From CALZJC01 sp041574955 (GTDB lineage: Bacteria; Acidobacteriota; Thermoanaerobaculia; Multivoradales; JAHEKO01), in assembly GCA_041574955.1 (NCBI GenBank), contig JBFGNS010000048.1:1-26377 (forward strand): a stretch of 26,377 nucleotides of DNA. Direction: 5' to 3'. The notes under the pieces are model-generated. The model searched no databases, was not told the DNA's origin, and worked only from the letters and a program-made list of their open reading frames with translations. A program made the translations under genes and the position numbers. This document shows positions 1-6,726 of this stretch, piece after piece (positions within the stretch are counted from its first letter, which is position 1; each line of letters starts with the position of its first letter).

Positions 1-245
1 CGGCGGCCGCCGCGGCGGGGCCGCGCCGCCCGCAGCACACGGGCGCGGGTAGTGGCGGCCGGCACCACCGGCTCGAGGGCGGCGGCCAGGCCGGCCACCT
101 GGTCGCCCCACGCCCGCAGCTCGGCCGCGCAGGCCGCGCAGCCGGTTTCGAGTTGCCCCTCGACCGCGCGCCGCTCGTCGGGCTCGACGGCGCCCAGGGC
201 GTAGCCCGGCAGCAGCTCGCGCAGCTCGTCGCAGGCCCGGCTCAT
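1..245 (-). CDS. Anti-sigma factor, N-terminal part (runs off window start)
   Basis: The reading frame begins at an ATG that overlaps the stop codon of the ECF sigma gene (ATGA) and stays open to the window edge, so only about 81 residues are visible. The start resembles RskA/ZAS-type anti-sigma factors: Cys5, a helical LLPGYALGAVEPDE segment, then a CAAC pair followed by AEL. In the usual zinc motif a His precedes CxxC by three residues. Here that position reads Q-L-E-T-G-C-A-A-C, so the His is replaced and the spacing is one longer, and zinc binding may be lost. In this family the N-terminal domain holds the sigma factor inactive, usually followed by a membrane segment, which would lie outside the window. 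Position after the sigma gene and translational coupling make the assignment fairly safe; the missing C-terminus prevents a subfamily call. Confidence 0.75.
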   Translation of the reverse strand, partial: MSRACDELRELLPGYALGAVEPDERRAVEGQLETGCAACAAELRAWGDQVAGLAAALEPVVPAATTRARVLRAARPRRGGR

Positions 246-811
246 CTCGCCCTCAGCTCCTCGAGCTCGTCACGCAGCTTGCGCATCCCCAGCAGGATGC
301 GTGACTTGACGGTACCGAGCGGGGCCGCGACGTGCTCGGCCACCTGGCGGTGGGTGAGCCCGCCGAAGAACGCCAGCTCGATACAGCGCCGCTGTTCCTC
401 CGGCAGCCGCTCGAGAGCGGCGCGGGTGGCCTGCTGGAGCTCGCCGGCCTCGAGGCGCGAGGTGCCCACCGGCGTAGCCGCGTCGGCCTCGGGGTCGGCC
501 CGCACCCAGCTCTCCTCGCGGCGCCCCCGCGCGCTGCCGGAGCGGATGCGGTCGATGGCGGTGGAGCGGGCCAGGGTCACCAGCCAGGCGCGCGGCGCCG
601 CGCGCTCGGGACGGTAGGAGTCGGCCCGCCGCCAGGCCTTGAGGAACGCCTCCTGCAGCACCTCCTCCGCGGTCTCGCGGCGCCGCAGCATGCGGGTGAG
701 CATGCCGAGGATGACCGGCGAGTGGCGGTCGAACAGCTCGCGAAAAGCGCCGCCGTCGCCCGCCGCGACCCGACCCATCAACATGATGTCTCTCTGTTCC
801 AGTTCCGACAT
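242..811 (-). CDS. ECF-type RNA polymerase sigma factor (sigma-70 family)
   Basis: This 189-residue protein has the two-domain layout of extracytoplasmic-function sigma factors. Region 2 (about residues 15-85) contains AFRELFDRHSP, EEVLQEAFLKAW and the RAWLVTLARSTAIDRIR core that contacts the -10 element. A short linker follows, then region 4 (about 120-185) with LPEEQRRCIELAFFGGLTHRQVAEHV and the recognition helix GTVKSRILLGMRKL. It resembles the SigK-like group. I chose the ATG at 811 because GAGG lies 9 nt upstream; an ATG at 835 is also open. It is the third gene of a minus-strand operon behind two exported proteins, and its stop overlaps the anti-sigma start, so the pair is probably made together. 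It likely directs RNA polymerase to a small regulon, perhaps including this operon; I could not identify a convincing ECF promoter. Confidence 0.92.
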   Translation of the reverse strand: MSELEQRDIMLMGRVAAGDGGAFRELFDRHSPVILGMLTRMLRRRETAEEVLQEAFLKAWRRADSYRPERAAPRAWLVTLARSTAIDRIRSGSARGRREESWVRADPEADAATPVGTSRLEAGELQQATRAALERLPEEQRRCIELAFFGGLTHRQVAEHVAAPLGTVKSRILLGMRKLRDELEELRAR

Positions 812-892
812 CGGCGCCGGCCTCGCACAGACCATCAGCGCGGGAGCACCGCTCTGCGCGGCACCGGATCGGCCGGGGAGGTTGCCGGGACG

Positions 893-1681
893 CTATCCGT
901 CCCCCACGGCGAAAGTCAACGACGCCCACCAGCTCTCCCAGTCGACGTCGGCGGCGGGATCGGCGGCCTCCATGTGCACCGCCTTGACCAGCCAGACCCC
1001 CGGGGTCGCGTCGAAGCTGACCACGCCGGCGCCGTCGCTGCGCCGTCGCTCGACCGACGCCGCGGCGCCCCGCTCGAGGGCCGCGACCAGGGCGCCGGCG
1101 AGCGGCCGACCGTCGAACAGCAGCCGCATCCGGACGGGGCCGCCGGCGCTCGGCAGCTCACCGACCGGCACCAGCTCGAGCCGGCAGCCGGCGATCGGCG
1201 GCGGCGGCGGAGCCGAGGCGCCGCTGGTCACCACCAGCGCCTTGGCGCAGCGGCGGTACGACTCGGTCGCCGGCTGGCCGCCGTCGCCCGCGCGGGCGCG
1301 CTGGTCGAGAATGCGCTCCAGGCCCTCCTCGCGCAGATAGCTCTCGAACACCGGTGGTGCCAACCGTATCCGACGTGGCCGGCTCTCGTACAGCAGCCAG
1401 TAGGCACCCGGCGCCGAGACGTCCAACAGGCCGGCCGGGTCGACCCCGGCCACCCCCGGCAGCGGCCGTCGCCCCTCCGGACCCAGCACCTCGAACCGCT
1501 CGACAGCAGCGGGCCGGCGAGGCACCGGATCGCCGATCCAGCCCTCACCGACCCGCAACCCGACGCCGACACGGGCGCCGGGCCGCGGGGTGAAGCTCGC
1601 CGGCTCGATCCAGAAGTCGTGGGCAGCCGCGGGAGCGGACAGGCACGTCAGCGTGATCAGCCAGGGTGCGAGCTTCGCCAT
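893..1681 (-). CDS. Exported DUF4198 domain protein
   Basis: A 262-residue protein. An N-terminal signal peptide (MAKLAPWLITLTCLSAPAAA) is followed at once by the DUF4198 signature HDFWIEPASFTPRPG and then VGLRVGEGWIGDP. Family members are periplasmic or outer-envelope proteins with beta-sandwich domains. Some sit with nickel or cobalt uptake systems, but most have no known function. The C-terminal half (about 160-260) looks like a second beta domain (MRLLFDGRPLAGALV, GVVSFDATPGVWLVKAVHM). The ATG at 1681 is preceded by GGAGGG and lies 2 nt after the DUF4331 stop, so the two are almost certainly co-transcribed. The frame is open far upstream, but only as a shadow of the DUF4331 gene. The sigma gene follows after 81 bp. 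A metal-related role is possible but not shown here. Confidence 0.85.
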   Translation of the reverse strand: MAKLAPWLITLTCLSAPAAAHDFWIEPASFTPRPGARVGVGLRVGEGWIGDPVPRRPAAVERFEVLGPEGRRPLPGVAGVDPAGLLDVSAPGAYWLLYESRPRRIRLAPPVFESYLREEGLERILDQRARAGDGGQPATESYRRCAKALVVTSGASAPPPPPIAGCRLELVPVGELPSAGGPVRMRLLFDGRPLAGALVAALERGAAASVERRRSDGAGVVSFDATPGVWLVKAVHMEAADPAADVDWESWWASLTFAVGDG

Positions 1682-1683
1682 CG

Positions 1684-3378
1684 CTACCGTCCCTCCGTTC
1701 CACCGGCCAGCCTGGGCGTCCGGCCGTCCGGCGTCGCGGCGGAGCCGGGCGCGCCAGCTTGACCGACACCGGGCTGGCCGACACTGTTCTGGCCGACAGT
1801 CGACTGGCCGACACCGTTCTGTCCGACGCCCGCCTGCCCGACCGTGCCCTGGGTGACCAGCGAGCCGCCGGCCGCGGACCCGGCCGTCGCCACCACGGCG
1901 CCATCGCCGGCGCTGCTCGACGACGAGCCGTCGTTGGGCGAGCCCGGGATCGGGGTACGCAGGTAGGGGAACGTCTCGTCGAACTGGTTGGGCCGCTGGA
2001 CGGCGCCGTCGGTGAACGGCAGCAGACCGGCGGGCGCGTCCTCGGGGGTGCAGAACGTGCCCGGGAAGGCGTGACAAAGCAGCCCCATCGCCACCCGCAG
2101 CTCGATGTCCACCACGTCGTCGCCGGGACGGCGGCCGTTCGGGAAGCCGGCCAGGTCGCCGCCGATCACTCCCAGCCGCTCCTGCTGGCCGCGCGCCACC
2201 GGCTCGATGGCGGTGTTGAGCCGCAGCATCTCGCCGAAGCCGATCGCGTTCAACCCCTCGATGCCGGTGACGAAGGTCGCCAGCAGGTCCAGGCGCGGAA
2301 AGTTGTTGGGCGCCTCGACGCCGAACAGCAGCTCGAGCAGCTCGGGCAGCGTCGGGTTGGTGACGTAGGTCGCGAAGTGCAGGTCGAAGCGCGGCGAGCT
2401 GGCGTTGAACCGGTCCTTGTCCTTGAGACCGATCACCACCTCGTTGACCAGCGGCATGCCGAGTCGCGACACCTGGCGGAAGCTGCTCGAAGTCTGCGTC
2501 GGCTGCTCGAAGGTGGGGTTGAACTTGAGCGTGCGCGTCGTCGGCAGATGGGCCGTGGTCCACGCGCCGATGACGTCGCCGTTGCCCTCGGTCAGGCAGG
2601 CGATGGGCAGCTCGAGGATGAACGAGGTCACGTTCTTGTCGGCCAGGTCGTCGCCCTCCACGGTCTGGTTGCCGACCGGGTCGGCGATGTTGACCAGGTC
2701 GAAGACCTCGCCCAGGTTGACCACGAACGAGTCCTTGCGCTGACCGACGAACACCCGGCCGTCGCCGCAGCCCGGGATCGACACGTCGTGCACGAAGCGG
2801 CGGGCGTAGGCGGCGTAGTCGGGCAGGCTCTTGTTGCCGATGTTGTCGATCGGCTTGGCGAACAGGTTGTCGCCGGTGGCGGGGTTGGTCAGGATCTCGT
2901 GCTGACGCGCCTCCCCCATCCGCCGCGTCATCCGCACGGTGTAGTGCTCGAGGATGTTGTTGTTGGCGTCGGAGGCGGGGTCGGAGGTGATCTGCCCGGC
3001 GTTGCGCAGCGGGATCGAGACCATCTCGCCGCCGACCGGGATCCGGATGTCCCGCAGGGTGTTGAAGACGCGGAACTGGAAGATCAGATCCGGCTCCGGA
3101 TCACCGTCGTTCTCGATGTTGATGCGGTAGAGCGCCTCCGGATCGAGCGCGAAATAGTTGGGGCCGCCGTACGGATCCTGCAGCGGCAGATAGTTGGCAA
3201 TCAGGGTCACGAACTCCTCACGCCCCGGCTCGTAGCTGCGGAACATGTAGAAATCGGTGCCGTCGACCTTCGGGGTCTCGGTCACGAACGGCGCCTCGCG
3301 GTGCGACGAGGCCATCGCCCCGGCGCTCACCACGAGCGCCGCCAGCAGGGCCAGGGCCATGATTCTCTTGAGTTGCAT
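1684..3378 (-). CDS. Exported DUF4331 domain protein with VGQxx repeat tail
   Basis: A 564-residue protein with a signal peptide (MQLKRIMALALLAALVVSAGAMA) and the DUF4331 opening ASSHREAP..., followed by KVDGTDFYMFRSYEP. DUF4331 covers most of the chain and has no established biochemical role; members are secreted. After about residue 480 the sequence becomes Ser/Gly-rich, then has six consecutive five-residue units of the form x-V-G-Q-x (about 512-541; DNA 1756-1845), then a Gly/Pro/Arg tail. Such a tail is not part of the standard domain. The start at 3378 has GGAGGAG at 3387-3393. A small inverted repeat AAGAT-GG-ATCTT (3397-3408) lies just upstream of the ribosome site and could influence translation. 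This is the first gene of the four-gene operon with DUF4198, ECF sigma and anti-sigma, and is divergent from hutF. The metal-ligand or partner is unknown. Confidence 0.88.
   Translation of the reverse strand: MQLKRIMALALLAALVVSAGAMASSHREAPFVTETPKVDGTDFYMFRSYEPGREEFVTLIANYLPLQDPYGGPNYFALDPEALYRINIENDGDPEPDLIFQFRVFNTLRDIRIPVGGEMVSIPLRNAGQITSDPASDANNNILEHYTVRMTRRMGEARQHEILTNPATGDNLFAKPIDNIGNKSLPDYAAYARRFVHDVSIPGCGDGRVFVGQRKDSFVVNLGEVFDLVNIADPVGNQTVEGDDLADKNVTSFILELPIACLTEGNGDVIGAWTTAHLPTTRTLKFNPTFEQPTQTSSSFRQVSRLGMPLVNEVVIGLKDKDRFNASSPRFDLHFATYVTNPTLPELLELLFGVEAPNNFPRLDLLATFVTGIEGLNAIGFGEMLRLNTAIEPVARGQQERLGVIGGDLAGFPNGRRPGDDVVDIELRVAMGLLCHAFPGTFCTPEDAPAGLLPFTDGAVQRPNQFDETFPYLRTPIPGSPNDGSSSSSAGDGAVVATAGSAAGGSLVTQGTVGQAGVGQNGVGQSTVGQNSVGQPGVGQAGAPGSAATPDGRTPRLAGGTEGR
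1756..1845 (-). repeat. Six 15-bp tandem units encoding x-V-G-Q-x
   Basis: Within the 3' part of the DUF4331 gene, six in-frame 15-bp units encode TVGQA, GVGQN, GVGQS, TVGQN, SVGQP and GVGQA. The V-G-Q core is invariant while the outer residues and some third bases differ, so the array is not a very recent duplication. It could vary in copy number between strains. Confidence 0.85.
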
Positions 3379-3513
3379 ACTTGTTTCTCCTCCACAAAGA
3401 TGGATCTTCAGCTGCTTCTACCCACCGTTACGGAGTCATCGGCGGCGCAGATGACCGCGGAGCTCGACAGGCCGCGCCGTGCGCCGCGACGCCGGTGATA
3501 CCGTCTGGCCGAG

Positions 3514-4800
3514 TTGAGCGGCGAGCAGATCCTCGAGGCCGACCTGACCTGGACCGGCGACGGGTTCGAGGCCGGCATCCAGGTGGCGATCGGCGAGGGC
3601 GGGCGGATCGAGCGCGTCGGCGCCCTCGGGCTGCCGGCGCGCCGCCTCGAGCGCCGGGCGTTGCTGCCCGGCATGGTCAACGCCCACTCGCACGCCTTCC
3701 AGCGCGGCCTGCGCGGCCGCGGCGAGCGCTTCCCCGAAGACGCCGGCAGCTTCTGGAGCTGGCGGCGCGAGATGTACCAGCTGGTCGCCGACCTCGACGC
3801 CGAGTCGTTCCACCGCCTGACGGTCGCGGCGTTTCGCGAGATGCGGGCCGCCGGCATCACCGCGGTGGGCGAGTTCCACTACCTGCACCACACCGCAGGC
3901 GAGCGGGACTGGGCGCTCGACGAGCTGGTGCTGGAGGCGGCGCGCGAGGCCGGCATCCGGCTGGTGCTGCTCAACGCCTTCTACCGGCGCGGCGGCTTCG
4001 ACGCGCCGCTGGCCGGCGCCCAGGAGCGGTTCGCCACCCCCACCGAGACCGCCTACTGGGCGCAGATGGCGCGGCTGGCCGCGCGTGTCGACGGCGCCGG
4101 CCAGCGGCTCGGTGCGGTGGCCCACAGCGTGCGGGCCGCGTCTCCCGACGAGATCGCTTCGCTGTGGCGGGAGGCGGTCCGCCGCGACCTGGTGTTCCAT
4201 ATCCACCTCGAGGAGCAGCGACGGGAGATCGAGGACTGCGTGGCGGCCCACGGCGCGGCGCCGCTCGCCCTGCTGCTCGACCACCTCGCTCCCGACTCGC
4301 GCTTCACCGCCGTGCACTGCACCCACAGCCGGGCGCCGGAGCTGCGGCGGCTGCTGGCGGGTGGCGGCCGCATCTGCCTCTGCCCGCTGACCGAGGCCAA
4401 CCTCGGCGACGGCATACCCGACCTGCCCACCATGCTGTCCTCCGCCGCCTCGCTGAGCCTGGGCACCGACTCCAACAGCCGCATCTCGATGACCGAGGAG
4501 ATGCGCTGGTTGGAGTACGTGCAGCGGCTGGCGCGTGAGCGGCGGGGCGTGGTGCGCGATGGCGGCGGGCGGTGCGCCGCACCGCTGTTCCGCATCGCCA
4601 CCGAGGGCGGCGCCGCCAGCCTCGGCCTGGCCGCAGGCCGCATCGCCGCCGGCTGCTGGGCCGACCTTCTGGCCCTCGATCTCGACCACTCCTCGCTCGC
4701 CGACGCCGACCGCGACCGGCTGCTCGAGGCGTTCGTGTTCGGCGCCGCCGACGGGGCGATCGCCGCCACCGCGGTCGGCGGCCGCTGGAGCGCGGAGTGA
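3514..4800 (+). CDS. hutF: Formimidoylglutamate deiminase (HutF), TTG start
   Basis: This 428-residue amidohydrolase-superfamily enzyme would hydrolyse N-formimidoyl-L-glutamate to N-formyl-L-glutamate and ammonia in the two-step branch of histidine degradation. Visible family marks are the metal-binding HSHAFQR (H58, H60), SFWSWRREMY, GEFHYLHH, HIHLEEQ (H229, H231), VHCTHS (H268), the CPLTEANLGDG segment, and GTDSN with the catalytic/metal Asp at 319. Length matches the family. An in-frame TGA at 3496 limits the start to TTG 3514 or later; TTG gives the normal N-terminus but has no Shine-Dalgarno sequence. A weak GATACC at 3497-3502 could be a -10 element. No hutH, hutU, hutI or hutG is nearby, so the pathway must be encoded elsewhere or the enzyme acts on a related substrate. 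Divergent from the DUF4331 operon. Confidence 0.9.
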   Translation: MSGEQILEADLTWTGDGFEAGIQVAIGEGGRIERVGALGLPARRLERRALLPGMVNAHSHAFQRGLRGRGERFPEDAGSFWSWRREMYQLVADLDAESFHRLTVAAFREMRAAGITAVGEFHYLHHTAGERDWALDELVLEAAREAGIRLVLLNAFYRRGGFDAPLAGAQERFATPTETAYWAQMARLAARVDGAGQRLGAVAHSVRAASPDEIASLWREAVRRDLVFHIHLEEQRREIEDCVAAHGAAPLALLLDHLAPDSRFTAVHCTHSRAPELRRLLAGGGRICLCPLTEANLGDGIPDLPTMLSSAASLSLGTDSNSRISMTEEMRWLEYVQRLARERRGVVRDGGGRCAAPLFRIATEGGAASLGLAAGRIAAGCWADLLALDLDHSSLADADRDRLLEAFVFGAADGAIAATAVGGRWSAE

Positions 4801-4843
4801 GCGCGCCGGCTAGCTGCGGCCTGTCGCGCGGCGCTCTCTGAGC

Positions 4844-5509
4844 ATGTGCGGCCGATACACCCTGTCGACGCCGGGCGAGCTGGTGGCCGAGCTGTGCGGG
4901 CTCGAGGTCGCCCCGCGGCTCGAGCCGCGCTACAACATCGCGCCCACCCAGGAGGCGGCCGTGGTCCGCCGCCTCGGCGGGCGGCGACGCCTCGACCTGC
5001 TGCGCTGGGGCCTGGTGCCGTACTGGGCACGCGACCCCGGCATCGGCAACCGGCTGATCAACGCGCGCTCCGAGAGCGCCGCCGACAAACCGTCGTTCCG
5101 CGACAGCTTCAAGCGGCGACGCTGTCTGGTGCCGGCCGACGGCTTCTTCGAGTGGCGCAAGAGCTCCGCCGGCAAGCAGCCGTATCTGGTGCGGCTGCGC
5201 GATGGAGCCCCGTTCGCCTTCGCCGGCCTGTGGGACCGCTGGGTGCCGCACGACGGCGAGCCCGTCGAGTCGTTCACCATCCTGACCACCGCCCCCAACC
5301 CGCTGGTGGCCGAGCTGCACGACCGCATGCCGGTGATCCTGCCGCCCGCCGGCTTCGAGAGCTGGCTGGCCGGGGAGACTCCGCAGCGCCGGCTGGCGCA
5401 GCTGCTGACCGCCTACCCGGCCGGCGAGATGGAGAGCTATCCGGTGAGCGATGTGGTCAACCGGCCGGCCAACGACACGCCGCGCTGCGTCGAGCCGCTC
5501 GCGAGCTGA
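4844..5509 (+). CDS. SRAP-family abasic-site processing protein (YedK/HMCES type)
   Basis: A 221-residue protein with every hallmark of the SRAP family. The second residue is Cys (MCGRYTL), which after removal of Met forms a thiazolidine crosslink with abasic sites in single-stranded DNA. RYNIAPTQ holds the conserved Asn, WGLVPYWA and INARSES bind DNA, GFFEWR carries the active-site Glu, and ELHDRMPVIL carries the active-site His. Length is typical. The start is fixed by the need for Cys2. No Shine-Dalgarno sequence is seen upstream, and the gene begins 43 bp after the hutF stop, so it may be read from a transcript through hutF. The family protects abasic sites at replication forks; older names link it to the SOS response, but no LexA-like box is visible here. 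Two tandem hairpins follow the stop codon. Confidence 0.94.
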   Translation: MCGRYTLSTPGELVAELCGLEVAPRLEPRYNIAPTQEAAVVRRLGGRRRLDLLRWGLVPYWARDPGIGNRLINARSESAADKPSFRDSFKRRRCLVPADGFFEWRKSSAGKQPYLVRLRDGAPFAFAGLWDRWVPHDGEPVESFTILTTAPNPLVAELHDRMPVILPPAGFESWLAGETPQRRLAQLLTAYPAGEMESYPVSDVVNRPANDTPRCVEPLAS

Positions 5510-5549
5510 CCGCCGGCGGCGGTCGCCCGGTTGCCGCCGGCGGCAACCG
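5508..5549 (+). terminator. Two tandem GC-rich hairpins after the SRAP gene
   Basis: The first hairpin (5508-5524) has arms GACCGCC and GGCGGTC with a GGC loop and overlaps the TGA stop codon. The second (5528-5549) is a perfect 22-bp palindrome with half-site CGGTTGCCGCC. Neither is followed by a T-tract, so intrinsic termination is unproven. The second palindrome lies 59 bp before the TATAAT box of the next gene and could instead be a regulator-binding site. Confidence 0.45.
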
Positions 5550-5608
5550 CTACGCGCGCCGCGACACCGAGCCGCGCGGCGACCGCCAAGCGGGATCGAA
5601 ATTTCGTT

Positions 5609-5614
5609 TATAAT
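5609..5614 (+). promoter_or_regulatory. -10 box (TATAAT) of the response regulator
   Basis: A perfect TATAAT sits in a short AT-rich island in otherwise GC-rich DNA, 24 nt before the start codon. Transcription would begin near 5621, leaving a short leader that carries the ribosome site GGGAGGG (5626-5632). No convincing -35 hexamer is seen at 16-18 bp upstream, which suggests an activator-dependent or weak promoter. Confidence 0.65.
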
Positions 5615-5638
5615 GGCCGCGGGCCGGGAGGGCTCCTG

Positions 5639-6367
5639 ATGAAACTGCCTGCACAGAGCAACGCGGCGTCCAGTAAGCAACGGATTCTGGCCGTCGACGA
5701 CGACCCCGAAGTCCGCAAGATCACCAAGGCGACGCTGCGGAAGGCCGGCTTCGAGGTGTGGTCGGCAGCCAGCGCCGAGGAGGCGCTGGAGCTGCTCGAA
5801 AAGCGAGGACTGCCGCACCTGGCGGTGGTCGACATCATGCTGCCGGGCATGGACGGGCTGACCCTGTGCAAGCGCATCGAGGAGTTCAGCGACGTGCCGA
5901 TCATCCTGCTCAGCGTGGTCGACGAGAAGGACACCGTGGTGAAGGCGATCGACCAGTACGCCGAGGACTACGTCATCAAGCCGTTCCACCCGCGTGAGCT
6001 GGCGGCGCGCGTGCGGCGGGTGCTGCGCCGCATCGGCGACTTCTCCTACACCCTCGAGCCCGTGGTGCAGATCGACGACCACCTGGCGATCGACTTCGTG
6101 CGCCAGAAGGCGGTGGCCAGCGACCGGCCGGTGGCGCTGACGCCGACCGAGACCAAGCTGCTGTACATCTTGATGAGCCAGGCCGGCAAGACGGTGCCGA
6201 CCGACCACATCCTCAACCGGCTGTGGCCGGACGAGAAGGCCGACGAGAACACCCTACGGGTGCATGTCCACCGGCTGCGGCAGAAGATCGAGCGCGCCCC
6301 CAGCCGGCCGCGCTACGTGGTCACCGAGCGCGGCGTCGGCTACAGCTTCCTCACCGCCGGCGGTTAG
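5639..6367 (+). CDS. OmpR-family DNA-binding response regulator (orphan)
   Basis: A 242-residue two-domain regulator. The receiver domain (about 14-132) has the acidic pocket DDD at 20-22, the phospho-acceptor Asp65 in VVDIMLPGMDG, Ser92 at the usual Thr/Ser switch position, and Lys114 in YVIKPF. The C-terminal winged-helix domain (about 145-240) has LTPTETKLLYILMSQAGKTVPTDHIL, LWPDEKADENTLRVHVHRLRQKIE and the wing RYVVTERGVGYSF. The ATG at 5639 is set by GGGAGGG six nt upstream; the frame is open earlier but without homology. No histidine kinase lies beside it. Instead it runs tail to tail with a stand-alone Hpt gene whose stop codon overlaps its own by 3 bp. This may reflect a phosphorelay with a distant kinase, but the target genes are unknown. 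Confidence 0.94.
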   Translation: MKLPAQSNAASSKQRILAVDDDPEVRKITKATLRKAGFEVWSAASAEEALELLEKRGLPHLAVVDIMLPGMDGLTLCKRIEEFSDVPIILLSVVDEKDTVVKAIDQYAEDYVIKPFHPRELAARVRRVLRRIGDFSYTLEPVVQIDDHLAIDFVRQKAVASDRPVALTPTETKLLYILMSQAGKTVPTDHILNRLWPDEKADENTLRVHVHRLRQKIERAPSRPRYVVTERGVGYSFLTAGG

Positions 6368-6726
6368 CCGGCCGCCAGGCGGCGCGCCACCACCAGCGCC
6401 TCGCCCGCCAGCTTCTCGAGCGGACCGAAGCCGCTCGCCAGCTCTTCCGCGTCGGCGCGCCGCGCCGCCCGCTCGAGACCGGCGGCGGCGGCGGCCAGCC
6501 GGGGGCCGCCGACGGTCGCGGCGCCCGAGCGCAGCGAGTGCAGCGCCCGGGCGGCCGCCTCCAGGTCGCCGGCCGCCAGCGCGGCGCGCGCCGCGTCGAG
6601 CCGCTCCGGCGTCCGCCGGCTGAAGATCTCCAGCATCTCGCCGACCAACCGGTCGCCGCCCACGCCCCGGATCTCGTCCAACACGTGGTCGCTCAGCGCC
6701 GGCTCGCCGCTGGCTTCGCCGCTCAC
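6364..6726 (-). CDS. Stand-alone Hpt (histidine phosphotransfer) domain protein
   Basis: A 120-residue single-domain helical protein. The Hpt signature is RALHSLRSGAATVGG, with the likely phosphorylated His63; downstream LAAAAAGLERAARRADAEEL fits the family's last helices. Hpt proteins pass phosphate between receiver domains in a phosphorelay. Translation probably starts at GTG 6726, which overlaps the stop of the upstream TPR gene as GTGA, so the two are translationally coupled. The N-terminus before about residue 10 is Gly/Ser/Glu-rich. At its 3' end the gene overlaps the convergent response-regulator gene (6364-6367) with no terminator between them. Hpt proteins usually accompany hybrid kinases, but none is present here. 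The fold call rests mainly on one motif and overall length, so it is good but not certain. Confidence 0.8.
   Translation of the reverse strand: MSGEASGEPALSDHVLDEIRGVGGDRLVGEMLEIFSRRTPERLDAARAALAAGDLEAAARALHSLRSGAATVGGPRLAAAAAGLERAARRADAEELASGFGPLEKLAGEALVVARRLAAG

Noticed and set aside
893..2563. A 556-codon version of the DUF4198 protein
   Set aside because: The extra N-terminal half is read out of frame through the DUF4331 gene; the ATG at 1681 has a ribosome site and a signal peptide.
1666..3498. A 610-codon plus-strand frame opposite the DUF4331 gene
   Set aside because: The minus-strand gene has a signal peptide, a domain signature and a ribosome site; the opposite frame has none.
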